NCBI GenBank assembly: GCA_947097085.1
Contig: CAMUQR010000008.1
Span: forward strand, 1 to 20,251
Direction: 5' to 3'
DNA length: 20,251 bases
Origin: an uncultured Candidatus Saccharibacteria bacterium
GTDB lineage: Bacteria > Patescibacteriota > Saccharimonadia > Saccharimonadales > Saccharimonadaceae
How positions within the stretch are numbered: position 1 is the stretch's first letter; every line of letters begins with the position of its first letter. Shown here one piece after another: positions 11,800 through 20,251 of this stretch. The position numbers and the translations under genes were made by a program. The notes below the pieces were generated by a model. The model was not told the origin of the DNA. It did not search any database and saw only the letters and a program-made list of their open reading frames with translations.

Positions 11800-14700
11800 A
11801 TGTCACTTTTTGATGATATAGCCAACGGCTTCCGGCAAATGTTTGGTGGAGGCAATAACCGTCAACAGGCTCAGCCTAAGCCATACAATCCCCAACCAAC
11901 CGCTACCAATCAGTCAAGCGTAAACTTCGATCCGACTCGAAGCTTCAATAATGTTTTTCAAAACAATAATGACGAAGAAGAGCGAGAACGCGAACGAAAG
12001 CGTCGTGAGGAGGAAGAGCGACGACGGCAAGCCGAGGAAGCTCGCCAGCGTGAAGCTGAACGTAAAAAACAAGAGGCTGAACGATTACGCCAAACCACCC
12101 AGAAGAAGCCGGGTTTTTTCGATTATCTCAATCCTTTTGGTGAGCACGGCATCTTCGGAGCTAAGCAACAGCAAACATTTAAACAAGGCATTAAGCCAGT
12201 TAACGATGTTTTACAGAATTACGAAAAGTTTATCGATAAATCTGACAAGCAAGCTGGCTTTCAGTGGAACGATATCGGAGATTATTTGCGTTTTGCGGCT
12301 AAATTGCCGACCGGTATGGTATCAGGCGTAGTGAATGCGCCGGAAAAGATTGGTCAAGCAATCAGCGGTGTGCGCAATAACGATAAAGGCGAGGTAGAAA
12401 ATCTCAACCTACTACAGCGTGGGGCAACTGCGCTTGACGCTGGTATTGATATCGGTGGACTAGGTTTCGGTGGCTCCGGAACCCTGCTTAAATCTCTCGG
12501 TAAAGAGGTTGCCGAAGAAACCGCCAAGAAAGGTATTAAACAAACCATTAAATCAATCGCTAAGGATGCACTTCAAGAAGGAATCGAAGAAGGTACGCAG
12601 ACTTTCTTAGGTGACTTATCTGATGACGGTAAACTTAATGCTGACCTAAATCAGTACGTTCAATCAGTGGCACTTGGTGCATTGGGCGGAGGCTTAATGT
12701 CTGGTGCTGGTAATTCTATCAATAGCGCTAAGCAAGCTTACCTACAAAGCCCGCAAGCCAAGCTAGACAATCAAGTAGCTCAACGTATGGCCACTGATCC
12801 TGAGTTCGCCGAGGCAGTTGCTAAACGCAAGCAAGAAATCAAACAGGCAATGCTTGAAGCTCGAGAAGAAGCCACTCAAGAGCAAGTCGCTAAAAAGAAT
12901 CTAGCTCAAACCGTAGCTGATGCTTACCACGATGGTAAATTACCAATCCCACGGACTGAACTAACGCCAAATGCTGGACGCAATGCTCGGATGCGCCAAG
13001 CCATTGATAATGCACCTATTAGCGAACCGTTTAATTACGGACGGGTTAGTAAAGACACTCTAGCTCAGCACAACGGCATCCAAGCCCAGACTGGTCAAGA
13101 TTTTGTTAAAAATCGTGATGTGACGGTTTATCCAAATGCACATAATGCCCATGTTGAGAAACGGATTCGTCATGAGGGAGTCAGTCCTGATGATTACGTC
13201 AAAATTGCTGAAAAAGCAATCTATGGCAAGGACAATATATTAACTGCAGCTAATACTAATCCAAAAAACGTTACTTATTCAGACCTTAGTCATCCTAGCG
13301 GTAGAGTTATTATGGGCAATTTCAATGACGGACTCAGTTTGAAATCTGTCCAACAGATAAACAATAAACGACTAGATTCTGATATTAAAAAAGCCCAAGC
13401 TAAGCTTGGTTCGCCCCTAGTGGACGACGATTCACAGGCCGTTAGCCGAGCAGTTAGCAGTCTAGATTCTGCTAAAGGTATGAACCCTATTAGTAATCCA
13501 CTAGGAACTCGTGACACAAGTCTATCACAATCAGACCGAAATATCAATGATAGTGTGAAGTATAAACTTAATGATTTAGACCCAGTATACCAAAAATTAC
13601 TTGCAAATCCCGGTTTGAAGCAACATCTACACGATAGTGTTAGAGCGAGATTGGCTGAAGACCACAACTCAAAAGTTGGCGATACGACTATCGACTCCGA
13701 TCGGCTTATTTCATCATATGCCAGCAGATTAACTCCAGAAGAATATTCAAGGTTTGACTGGGATCAAGCTGAGGACTTAATATTTAATGAACTATCGCGA
13801 CTTGAGGAAGAACATGGTTTTAAGCCACTCAACGCTCAAGAAGCATCAGACGTCTCCTCAGTTGAGGCTTCAGCGCCTACCGAATACGACCTAGCATTGG
13901 AAGATTTAGCAAATAGAGCAACTGACCTTAACTACTTAGACGGTGCAGAATATGAAGCGCTTTATCGTCAACTTGAGCAAGAAAAGGCTGAGTTAGATAG
14001 GCGCTTTGGAGTAGGTCAATCGCAACCGACAAAGATAGATTATCGCAAGCGTTACGCTAAAGAAAAACGAATGCTCGAGAATATCATTGCCGAGAGCAGT
14101 TCTATTAAGCAGGAATTAGAGCAAGATCCGACACCGATTAAACAAGTGATCAAACAAAAACAAGATGGGCTTAAAAATGTACCGCTACAAAACAAAAACC
14201 ACGCCTATACAAAGGGTAATCTTTATGAACAAACCACACTCGGCTCATCTGAAGATGTTGTGCGCGGTGGTGGCGCAGAGAACGGTCGACGCTTCATGTT
14301 TGGCGATTGGGAAATGCGTCAACATACCCGCAAAAAGAACGGCAAGTCCTTCACTCAGGTAGAACGCCGTTATATCGACCCAGAGACTGGTGAGGCTGGT
14401 GATTGGAAACCATACTCAAGGGCGGCTTATATCTGGCATACTCAGTCTAAAAAGGTTGATCAAGCCAATCGTGACCAGTTACTTCAAGAAGCCCTAGCGG
14501 CCGCTAAACAAGACGGCGAAGTGCGGGAGTTTGTGGCCAAGATTGATCCGAGCACTGGTGGAACGGCAGTTGAGTCGCTAACTGGAAATAAAACTATTGA
14601 TGGCGGTCTGGTGCGCAACCCTGTCAGTGGCGAGGTTGAGGGTAATTATATTCAGGTGACGCCGTTTGGTGTGGTTAATCAGGTGGCTGGCAAATTCCAT

Positions 14701-17682
14701 CTAACTGAGTTAGATCAAATCATCGCTAACAGTTCAGATAGAAAGCCTAAACCGAGCATTTTTGATACTTACATGCGCACTGTTGAAAAAACGGCTGCCA
14801 ATGACCACTCCAAACAGACTCAGCAAGACCTTTATTATAAAAAGACTCGAGCTTATGCTGAGTTTGTCAAAAACAAAGAGGAAGTGCTCAATGAGCATAC
14901 CAAGCAAGCTAATACACTAGAAAGCTATCGCCCAACTGATGTGAAAGCTAAGCAATTTTGGGAAGACGTTGGTCGCTATACAGAAAACACCTTCCCTGCC
15001 ATTGAAGGTAAGAATCAGAAAGAGGCGTTTGCTCAAAAATATGGTGAAGAGACCGCTCAGGCGGTTGAACGCTATAGCCAGTATATGCGCCAGCAATACG
15101 ACGCTCTTATTGAGCAAGCCAACGCTGTACGTCGGATATATGGCAAGGATGAAATCCCACATCGCAAAAACTATATGCCCCATATGACCAAGGATGGTGG
15201 ATTGTTGGGTATGGTGCCAGCTGAAATAGCAGCCAACTTGCGCGGTGAAATGGAGACAACCGGACGTGGCGAAATTCCAGCTAATATCGCTGGCTTGTCA
15301 GAGACATTTAAACCAAACAAAAAATACAATAAACACGAGATGCGCCGTAAGCGTAACGATGCAAGTGACTACGAACTTGACCCTCGTAAGGTATTCGAGA
15401 AATATGCCGACCTAGTTCTCTATAACGCTCACATGGAGCCAGTGATTGCCGAAGGTCGACAATTAGAGACAGCAATGCGCGTAGCGGAACATGATGCGTC
15501 CAAAGAAATCCTTGATCCGCTCAGTGCTCTAAAACAAGGCGAGGCTAAGGTTTCATCACGCCAAACTATTGCCGTAACAAATTTTGTTAATGCCATGGCT
15601 GGCAAGAGCAACTCTCTAGATCGAGCATTTATCGATCAAGCGACTGAAGGTATGAAACTAATACGCAAGTTAGAAAATATTAATGGCGCTAATAAAATCA
15701 TGGGCAATATTTCGTCAACTCTAGCGCAGGCTCTAAACCTGCCGTCTACAATTAGAGACAACGGAATTGTTAATACCGGCAAAGCTGTATTGAATGCTTT
15801 TAATCCGGAAGTCGAAACGGCGATGGAAAAATCAGCGTTTCTAACTGAACGTTATGCTGATGGTGGTGAGAAATTCTCCAAGACGAAATGGCAGAAGTTC
15901 TCAAATGGCGTCAGTAAAGTGACTGGTATGGACCTAGTCGAGAGTGCTTTCATCCGACTAGCATGGGGCGCTAATTACCAAAGATTAAAGTCGCAGGGCA
16001 TTAAAGGCTTTGAATTGATTAAGCAAACTGACTTAGCGACCGAGCGTGCAGTCGGTGGTCGTGGTATCGGTGCAATGCCTCAGGCTTATCAGTCGGCATT
16101 AGGTAAGATATTCTTACAATTCACTTATGAGACTAATGAAACTTTCAAGAATGATATGGAGCATGTCAAGGGTATTGTCAAAGGCTTAAAAGCTAAGGAC
16201 TATAAAAAAGCCGGTAGTATGGCGGTTCGTGGAGCTGAAGCAATGGTGACGGCAATGATGCTTAATGCTATCTATAAACAGGTCACCGGCAATGAACCAC
16301 TACCGGACTTACTAGGTGCAACCATTAAGGCTGGTGCTAATGCCACTAAAGACGATGACGATGAGACTAAGGAAAATGTTGTGAGAAATGTCGTAGGCAA
16401 TGTCGGCACGGAGTTTATTAAAGCAAACCCAATTGCATCGGCAATGGTTAATATGTGGCCAAAGTCTGATCGCCAAGAAGTTTTTGGACATGATAGTGAC
16501 TTCGGTCGGTTTGATGGTGCAACTGGCGTAGCTCAGACTGGCGCTAGTTTAGGTAAGGGCATGGTTAACTTAATGACCGGAGAAAAAGACAAAGCAGTCC
16601 AAAATCTCGCTCAATTAATACCAATGGGTAGCCAAATTCGCAAAACTGTCGGTGGTGCCGACGCCTTGCTTAAAGGCGCGGTCACTAAAAAGGATAAAAA
16701 TGGTGATGAACGGGTACTGTATGAGGTGGATAACAAGAACCCTGTCAATATCGTTAAGGGATTGGCCTTTGGTAAGAATGCGCTGAATGAAACGCAGGCA
16801 CACTATCAAGCTCAAGACGGTCAAAATACTGGCGGTAAAATAGTATCAGTCAATAGCAATCTACTGAAAACAGTTGAAAAACGGTATGGCAAAGATTCAG
16901 TGCAATATACAGGATTGAAAGAAGCAATGGAGCGCAAGAAAGCTAACCGTGATAATTCCGAATACAAAACTTCAGTTCAGGCTGTCACCGATGACATGCG
17001 CATCAAGCTAGCGCGCGGTGAGCTTATCCAGGACAATCCAGAAGCTGGTGGTTTATTACGCACTCGAGATGGTGCTGTCGCTAAAGAGTTTTATACGAAA
17101 CTTGCTAAAGCTGAGGGGCGTAAAGACGTGTTTAAAGACTACATCAATAGCGATGAGGGTATGAAATTCGAGTATCTGGAAGCTCAGAGAGAATATGATA
17201 AAGCAATGAAAGAAGGTAGTTTATCCAAGAAAGAACAGATTAAAAAACGCCAAGAGCTAACTAAAATGCAAGTCCAATCAGATTGGCGCAAGGAATATCG
17301 CGATGCCTACTCACTAACTGGTAGCTATCAAGACACTCAAGGTATTTACACGCTCTACGGCGATGCCAAAGATGAAGTTCGTCAGAAGCTAAATGAGATT
17401 AATGACGCAATGTTTAAAGCGAAACTGATCACCCAAAAAACTTATGACAAACGCTATGAGAATATTAACGAAATAAACAAACCTAAGCGCAGTCGTAGTG
17501 GTCGTAAGTCAGTCGATGACTCATTCTCAGTGCCAAAGCTACCAGGATATAGAGTGACGGGAGCGCCTGAGTTTCAGCGCACTACCAGCAAAGGTAAAGG
17601 TATCGTCAAAGGTTTGAAATTAGCTAAAAGTAGTGGCGTTGATGTTTCACCACTTCCAAGGGTAAAAATAACAAGAAGATAG
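11800..17682 (+). CDS. giant polyvalent virion protein, 1960 residues
   Basis: Probably a particle protein ejected with the genome. Visible parts: Asn/Gln-rich start (1-60); a very charged coiled coil of Glu/Arg (about 60-105); helical part with a glycine-zipper stretch VALGALGGGLMSG (about 290-302) that could insert in a membrane; a compact domain at about 415-535 with HVEKRIRHEG and GRVIMGNFNDGLS, which looks like the BECR-fold nuclease domains (MuF-C or PBECR type) found in phage polyvalent proteins; a mixed domain near 820-960; a helical region with IPHRKNYMPHM near 1118-1128; a long helical segment at about 1290-1510 resembling LPD-type domains of large polyvalent proteins; and a basic charged tail. 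It stands where T7-like phages have their ejectosome proteins, but is longer than T7 gp16. No transglycosylase or peptidase motif is evident. AGGAG is 4 bases before the ATG. One continuous frame, no frameshift. Confidence 0.82.
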   Translation: MSLFDDIANGFRQMFGGGNNRQQAQPKPYNPQPTATNQSSVNFDPTRSFNNVFQNNNDEEERERERKRREEEERRRQAEEARQREAERKKQEAERLRQTTQKKPGFFDYLNPFGEHGIFGAKQQQTFKQGIKPVNDVLQNYEKFIDKSDKQAGFQWNDIGDYLRFAAKLPTGMVSGVVNAPEKIGQAISGVRNNDKGEVENLNLLQRGATALDAGIDIGGLGFGGSGTLLKSLGKEVAEETAKKGIKQTIKSIAKDALQEGIEEGTQTFLGDLSDDGKLNADLNQYVQSVALGALGGGLMSGAGNSINSAKQAYLQSPQAKLDNQVAQRMATDPEFAEAVAKRKQEIKQAMLEAREEATQEQVAKKNLAQTVADAYHDGKLPIPRTELTPNAGRNARMRQAIDNAPISEPFNYGRVSKDTLAQHNGIQAQTGQDFVKNRDVTVYPNAHNAHVEKRIRHEGVSPDDYVKIAEKAIYGKDNILTAANTNPKNVTYSDLSHPSGRVIMGNFNDGLSLKSVQQINNKRLDSDIKKAQAKLGSPLVDDDSQAVSRAVSSLDSAKGMNPISNPLGTRDTSLSQSDRNINDSVKYKLNDLDPVYQKLLANPGLKQHLHDSVRARLAEDHNSKVGDTTIDSDRLISSYASRLTPEEYSRFDWDQAEDLIFNELSRLEEEHGFKPLNAQEASDVSSVEASAPTEYDLALEDLANRATDLNYLDGAEYEALYRQLEQEKAELDRRFGVGQSQPTKIDYRKRYAKEKRMLENIIAESSSIKQELEQDPTPIKQVIKQKQDGLKNVPLQNKNHAYTKGNLYEQTTLGSSEDVVRGGGAENGRRFMFGDWEMRQHTRKKNGKSFTQVERRYIDPETGEAGDWKPYSRAAYIWHTQSKKVDQANRDQLLQEALAAAKQDGEVREFVAKIDPSTGGTAVESLTGNKTIDGGLVRNPVSGEVEGNYIQVTPFGVVNQVAGKFHLTELDQIIANSSDRKPKPSIFDTYMRTVEKTAANDHSKQTQQDLYYKKTRAYAEFVKNKEEVLNEHTKQANTLESYRPTDVKAKQFWEDVGRYTENTFPAIEGKNQKEAFAQKYGEETAQAVERYSQYMRQQYDALIEQANAVRRIYGKDEIPHRKNYMPHMTKDGGLLGMVPAEIAANLRGEMETTGRGEIPANIAGLSETFKPNKKYNKHEMRRKRNDASDYELDPRKVFEKYADLVLYNAHMEPVIAEGRQLETAMRVAEHDASKEILDPLSALKQGEAKVSSRQTIAVTNFVNAMAGKSNSLDRAFIDQATEGMKLIRKLENINGANKIMGNISSTLAQALNLPSTIRDNGIVNTGKAVLNAFNPEVETAMEKSAFLTERYADGGEKFSKTKWQKFSNGVSKVTGMDLVESAFIRLAWGANYQRLKSQGIKGFELIKQTDLATERAVGGRGIGAMPQAYQSALGKIFLQFTYETNETFKNDMEHVKGIVKGLKAKDYKKAGSMAVRGAEAMVTAMMLNAIYKQVTGNEPLPDLLGATIKAGANATKDDDDETKENVVRNVVGNVGTEFIKANPIASAMVNMWPKSDRQEVFGHDSDFGRFDGATGVAQTGASLGKGMVNLMTGEKDKAVQNLAQLIPMGSQIRKTVGGADALLKGAVTKKDKNGDERVLYEVDNKNPVNIVKGLAFGKNALNETQAHYQAQDGQNTGGKIVSVNSNLLKTVEKRYGKDSVQYTGLKEAMERKKANRDNSEYKTSVQAVTDDMRIKLARGELIQDNPEAGGLLRTRDGAVAKEFYTKLAKAEGRKDVFKDYINSDEGMKFEYLEAQREYDKAMKEGSLSKKEQIKKRQELTKMQVQSDWRKEYRDAYSLTGSYQDTQGIYTLYGDAKDEVRQKLNEINDAMFKAKLITQKTYDKRYENINEINKPKRSRSGRKSVDDSFSVPKLPGYRVTGAPEFQRTTSKGKGIVKGLKLAKSSGVDVSPLPRVKITRR

Positions 17683-17694
17683 AAAGGTAAAAGT

Positions 17695-18345
17695 ATGACT
17701 CTTCAAGAAATCTTAATGCAGGTACAAATTAAATTAGAAGCGAGTGCTGATCCGTTTGATTTTGACGATGATGAAATCATTGCCAAAATTGGGTTAGTCA
17801 ACGAAGCTATTAGGATATGGTCAAAAGCTAAAGGTACAGAGTGGAATGAGCTATTTATCACTAAATCTATAGGTAAAATGCAAGCTGGTAACAATAAATT
17901 TGATCTGCCACCCAATATTAATAAAGTTGTTGGAGTGATGATTGGAGAATGGGGCGAATTGCCCCTCTCCCATCCAAGGCTAGCCTTAAAAACACCAGAT
18001 TGCATTGGCTATATTGAAGGCAGTGCGCAATCTGGTAAAGTGCTAAAAATTAATCACAAGCTGACAGATGATGATCAGAGAATTAATCAAGAGGTGATGC
18101 TGTGGTATATTAAACAGCCTAATTTACTGAAAAATGCTAAAGACGAACCAGAAATGAGCGATCCAAGCTTTATCGTCGATTATGTTTGCGCGGAAATAGT
18201 ACTCGAGGACAATCCTGGCCTCTACAGTAAGTTCAGCGCAGAATATACTCGTAAACTCAATGACATGATAGAAGCTAACAATACAGCACTAGATTATTCA
18301 GAAACTTCAGTGCTTGATGATAGCGATATGGTGATCGGAGGTTAA
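17695..18345 (+). CDS. putative head-tail adaptor (P22 gp4 / T7 gp11-like position)
   Basis: A 216-residue mostly helical protein. The opening (TLQEILMQVQIKLEASADP, then IIAKIGLVNEAIRIWSKAKGTEWNELF) has the pattern of adaptor proteins that form a ring under the portal: an N-terminal helix, an INxA-like helix ending in W..L, then a beta-rich insertion (FDLPPNINKVVGVMIGEWGEL). The late helix YVCAEIVLEDNPGLYSKFSAEY also fits. AAAGG lies 6 bases before the ATG and the gene is 12 bases behind the giant protein gene, so they are in one operon. The call rests on pattern and on the tail-hub neighbour, not on close similarity. Confidence 0.66.
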   Translation: MTLQEILMQVQIKLEASADPFDFDDDEIIAKIGLVNEAIRIWSKAKGTEWNELFITKSIGKMQAGNNKFDLPPNINKVVGVMIGEWGELPLSHPRLALKTPDCIGYIEGSAQSGKVLKINHKLTDDDQRINQEVMLWYIKQPNLLKNAKDEPEMSDPSFIVDYVCAEIVLEDNPGLYSKFSAEYTRKLNDMIEANNTALDYSETSVLDDSDMVIGG

Positions 18346-18346
18346 T

Positions 18347-20251
18347 ATGCCAGTGATAGCACCACAGATTAGAAATGTCATATCGACCCAAGAGAGGGAT
18401 TTAGTGATTTCTCACTTTAAGCAAGGGTATAACAGCTTTCTCAATAACGTTCGCCGTAGTAATAATTCGTTAGATAAGGCTATCAATATGATGATCAGTC
18501 AGGACGGCACCGTCAAAAAGCGTTGGGGCACGCGTAATTATGGTAGTGCCATACCTGGTGACGTATGTGACGGTGATGGTAAATTTGCTAAATATAATAA
18601 ACATACTGGGCATATTGAAGATTGGCTCATTTCAATTGTTGATGGCTTTGTGTATGTATCAAGAACTGGTTTTGATTGGCAAAAAGTTGCCGGCGACCGA
18701 TTAACCGTCGGAAAAGAAGCGGATTTCTTAAATATCGAAAGCAAAGTATTCATCGCTAATGGACACGATAATTTAGCGTTCTATGATATTGACCAAAATA
18801 AAATATTTAAATATAAAAAACTACCACCTATCACAGCTCCGAAATGTTCACTGCAGGGCACTTTAGAAACTGGGTCAATTAGTCTAAACTATCGCATATC
18901 AGCAGTTAATGACGTTGGTGAAACAGTCGCTAGTCAGGCAGGAGTAATTAAAGTTTCTAAACAACGTAATACGTGGATTAATGAAAAGGATAAAGTCGAG
19001 GCCGTCAAACTTGATTGGAACGCAGTAGAGGGTGCAACTCGCTACAATATCTATTATTCTGACGAAGCTGGACAGGAAGTGTATATCGACTCAATCGCGG
19101 CTACAACTTACCTAGACAATGCGCGTTCAGCACCAAATATGGCGATTGCAGCACCAAAAGATGACACCACTGGCGGTCCGATAGTAAAACGCCTAGAGTA
19201 CGCCGACAATCGCATTTGGGGCGCTGGTGATCCAGATAACCCATACCGAGTATATTACGGTGGTGTTGGCTCAATGACTACCGCGTTCTCCCCCTTTTAT
19301 GGCGGTGGGTGGTTTGATTTAGCAAAAGGCGGTGAAAACTTCCCGACTCGAGTTAAAGCTTACCGCGACGGCAAAGGTGATACTAACAACACGCTCTTTA
19401 CCTCCAGTGCTAACGGTGAAGGCCTGCAGTATCAGGTAGCATTAAGTTCAATGACCGTTGGCACCACCACATTTATCGTGCCAGTAATTGGACAAGTAAT
19501 TGGTTCACTAGGTACTAGCGCACCAAGGGGCGTAGTGGAATGTAAAAATAACCTGTTTTATCCGTCCGTCAATAGCTTTAACACAACTGGGGCTAAACCA
19601 GACATGCTAAACGTTCTATCAACTGATGAGATTACACTAGCGATTCGTCCAGATGTGCGCAGTATTGGCGCTCAGAACGCATCAAAAATTGCTGCCATTT
19701 ATTTTGACGGTAAAATCTTTTGGGCAGTGGCGCGTGGCGAGAAATATAATAACGAGATTTGGATTTTAGACATGGAAGTTAATACCTGGATGCTACCATG
19801 GAAGATTCCAGCTAAATACTTCTTACGTCATACTGATGAACACGGCGTCGACCATTTACTATTTCGTCCAAGTACAACCGACGAGCGCTATTCTGGAAAA
19901 TACCTTGTTGAACTATCTCCACGCTTCCATGATGACAATGGAGTTCTCTTTGACACTCATTTGTCGACCGGATTAATCTCATTTGATAAAAGTCATATGA
20001 GTTGGGCTAATGTCAAAAAGGTTTATTTCGAAATGATCAACTGTCGCGGTGAGTTTGAAGTTGGCTTTTCTGGTGCCATGAAAAATAAAGAATTTAAGAA
20101 AATTAAGCAATATAAGGTATCAACTGTCAGCACTTCAGCTGGCTGGGATAATCAATTGTGGAATGCTTTTGTGTGGGACGATGCACCTACTGTAGCTAAG
20201 GTAGTTTTACCTGAAACTATAAAGAAATCCTTTAAAGTTGGGAAAACTGTT
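18347..20251 (+). CDS. large tail hub / nozzle protein, 3' end outside the window
   Basis: An open frame of at least 635 codons without a stop to the window edge. The start (YNSFLNNVRRSNNSLDKAINMMISQDGTVKKRWGTRNYG) is typical of phage tail nozzle proteins, in which the first strands are followed by repeated beta blades (VYVSRTG, VFIANGHDNLAFYDI, RIWGAGDPDNPYRVYYGG, IWILDMEVNTWMLPW). This suggests a propeller like that of T7 gp12 or P22 gp10. A fibronectin III-like insert lies at about 160-262 (ITAPKCSL, then NYRISAVNDVGE and VEGATRYNIYY). GGAGG is 5 bases before the ATG, which begins one base after the adaptor stop. Together with the adaptor it argues for a short-tailed particle. Confidence 0.78.
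   Translation, partial: MPVIAPQIRNVISTQERDLVISHFKQGYNSFLNNVRRSNNSLDKAINMMISQDGTVKKRWGTRNYGSAIPGDVCDGDGKFAKYNKHTGHIEDWLISIVDGFVYVSRTGFDWQKVAGDRLTVGKEADFLNIESKVFIANGHDNLAFYDIDQNKIFKYKKLPPITAPKCSLQGTLETGSISLNYRISAVNDVGETVASQAGVIKVSKQRNTWINEKDKVEAVKLDWNAVEGATRYNIYYSDEAGQEVYIDSIAATTYLDNARSAPNMAIAAPKDDTTGGPIVKRLEYADNRIWGAGDPDNPYRVYYGGVGSMTTAFSPFYGGGWFDLAKGGENFPTRVKAYRDGKGDTNNTLFTSSANGEGLQYQVALSSMTVGTTTFIVPVIGQVIGSLGTSAPRGVVECKNNLFYPSVNSFNTTGAKPDMLNVLSTDEITLAIRPDVRSIGAQNASKIAAIYFDGKIFWAVARGEKYNNEIWILDMEVNTWMLPWKIPAKYFLRHTDEHGVDHLLFRPSTTDERYSGKYLVELSPRFHDDNGVLFDTHLSTGLISFDKSHMSWANVKKVYFEMINCRGEFEVGFSGAMKNKEFKKIKQYKVSTVSTSAGWDNQLWNAFVWDDAPTVAKVVLPETIKKSFKVGKTV

Larger units (their letters stand above)
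3690..20251. mobile_element. left part of an integrated temperate phage (podovirus-like), right end outside the window
   Basis: Clear phage hallmarks occur in order: tyrosine integrase at the edge facing host genes, small and large terminase, RusA resolvase, virion proteins, adaptor and tail hub. The left boundary is placed only roughly, between the terminator at 3638-3678 and the integrase end at 3846. attL cannot be defined because attR lies outside the window. Base composition changes little between host and phage, which suggests a long association with this host or its relatives. Intact reading frames and good translation signals throughout suggest a functional rather than decayed prophage. 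Confidence 0.85.

Noticed and set aside
13290..13667. Minus-strand open frame of 125 codons within the giant gene
   Set aside because: Rich in Ser, Leu and Cys as expected from the complement of the giant protein's codons. No start signals.
1..20251. CRISPR array, rRNA, insertion sequence
   Set aside because: No regularly spaced repeats, no rRNA sequence and no transposase were found on either strand.

Overview
This window looks like the left part of an integrated temperate phage and the host DNA beside it. Positions 1 to about 3630 are ordinary chromosome: an FtsX-type ABC permease, a membrane-anchored D-Ala-D-Ala carboxypeptidase of the PBP5 kind, and a small conserved gene on the opposite strand. 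From about 3690 to the right edge the content is phage: tyrosine integrase, an unrecognised gene of 132 residues, both terminase subunits, a RusA-type resolvase, several single accessory genes with their own promoters, and then a virion block (coiled-coil protein, a 1960-residue giant protein, a head-tail adaptor and a large tail-hub protein that runs off the edge). The adaptor and hub pair with two large internal-type proteins suggests a short-tailed (podovirus-like) particle. Portal, major capsid, lysis, repressor and attR are not in the window.

The host is probably a member of the Patescibacteria (CPR), and Saccharibacteria is my best guess. This rests on the general look of the carboxypeptidase, the permease and the small gene, on moderate GC with the standard code, and on a habit of starting first genes 6-8 bases after an extended -10 box (TGnTATAAT), which implies leaderless mRNAs. 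It is an inference, and a low-GC Gram-positive host cannot be excluded from sequence alone.

Layout. (1) 10-3619: host genes. (2) 3638-3855: a strong bidirectional terminator, a promoter and a structured stretch that may be a small RNA and may contain the attachment site. (3) 3846-5650: integrase and the 132-residue gene on the minus strand, then back-to-back divergent promoters. (4) 5711-8281: packaging and resolvase operon with overlapping start and stop codons. (5) 8274-10514: accessory region holding a DUF3800 gene, two short promoter-to-terminator RNA units, a small membrane protein, a short ORF, and a minus-strand CAP-domain gene enclosed by a perfect 14-bp inverted repeat. (6) 10529-20251: virion operon, each gene with a good Shine-Dalgarno sequence.

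The most unusual region is 8930-10530. Two apparently complete small transcription units and a third terminator lie just before the virion genes, for which I see no nearby promoter. This resembles the short terminated late-leader transcripts of lambdoid phages, where a phage antiterminator later allows read-through. The CAP gene interrupts this stretch in the opposite orientation, and its promoter -35 box lies in one arm of the inverted repeat. Both points are hypotheses built on sequence signals that can be seen directly.
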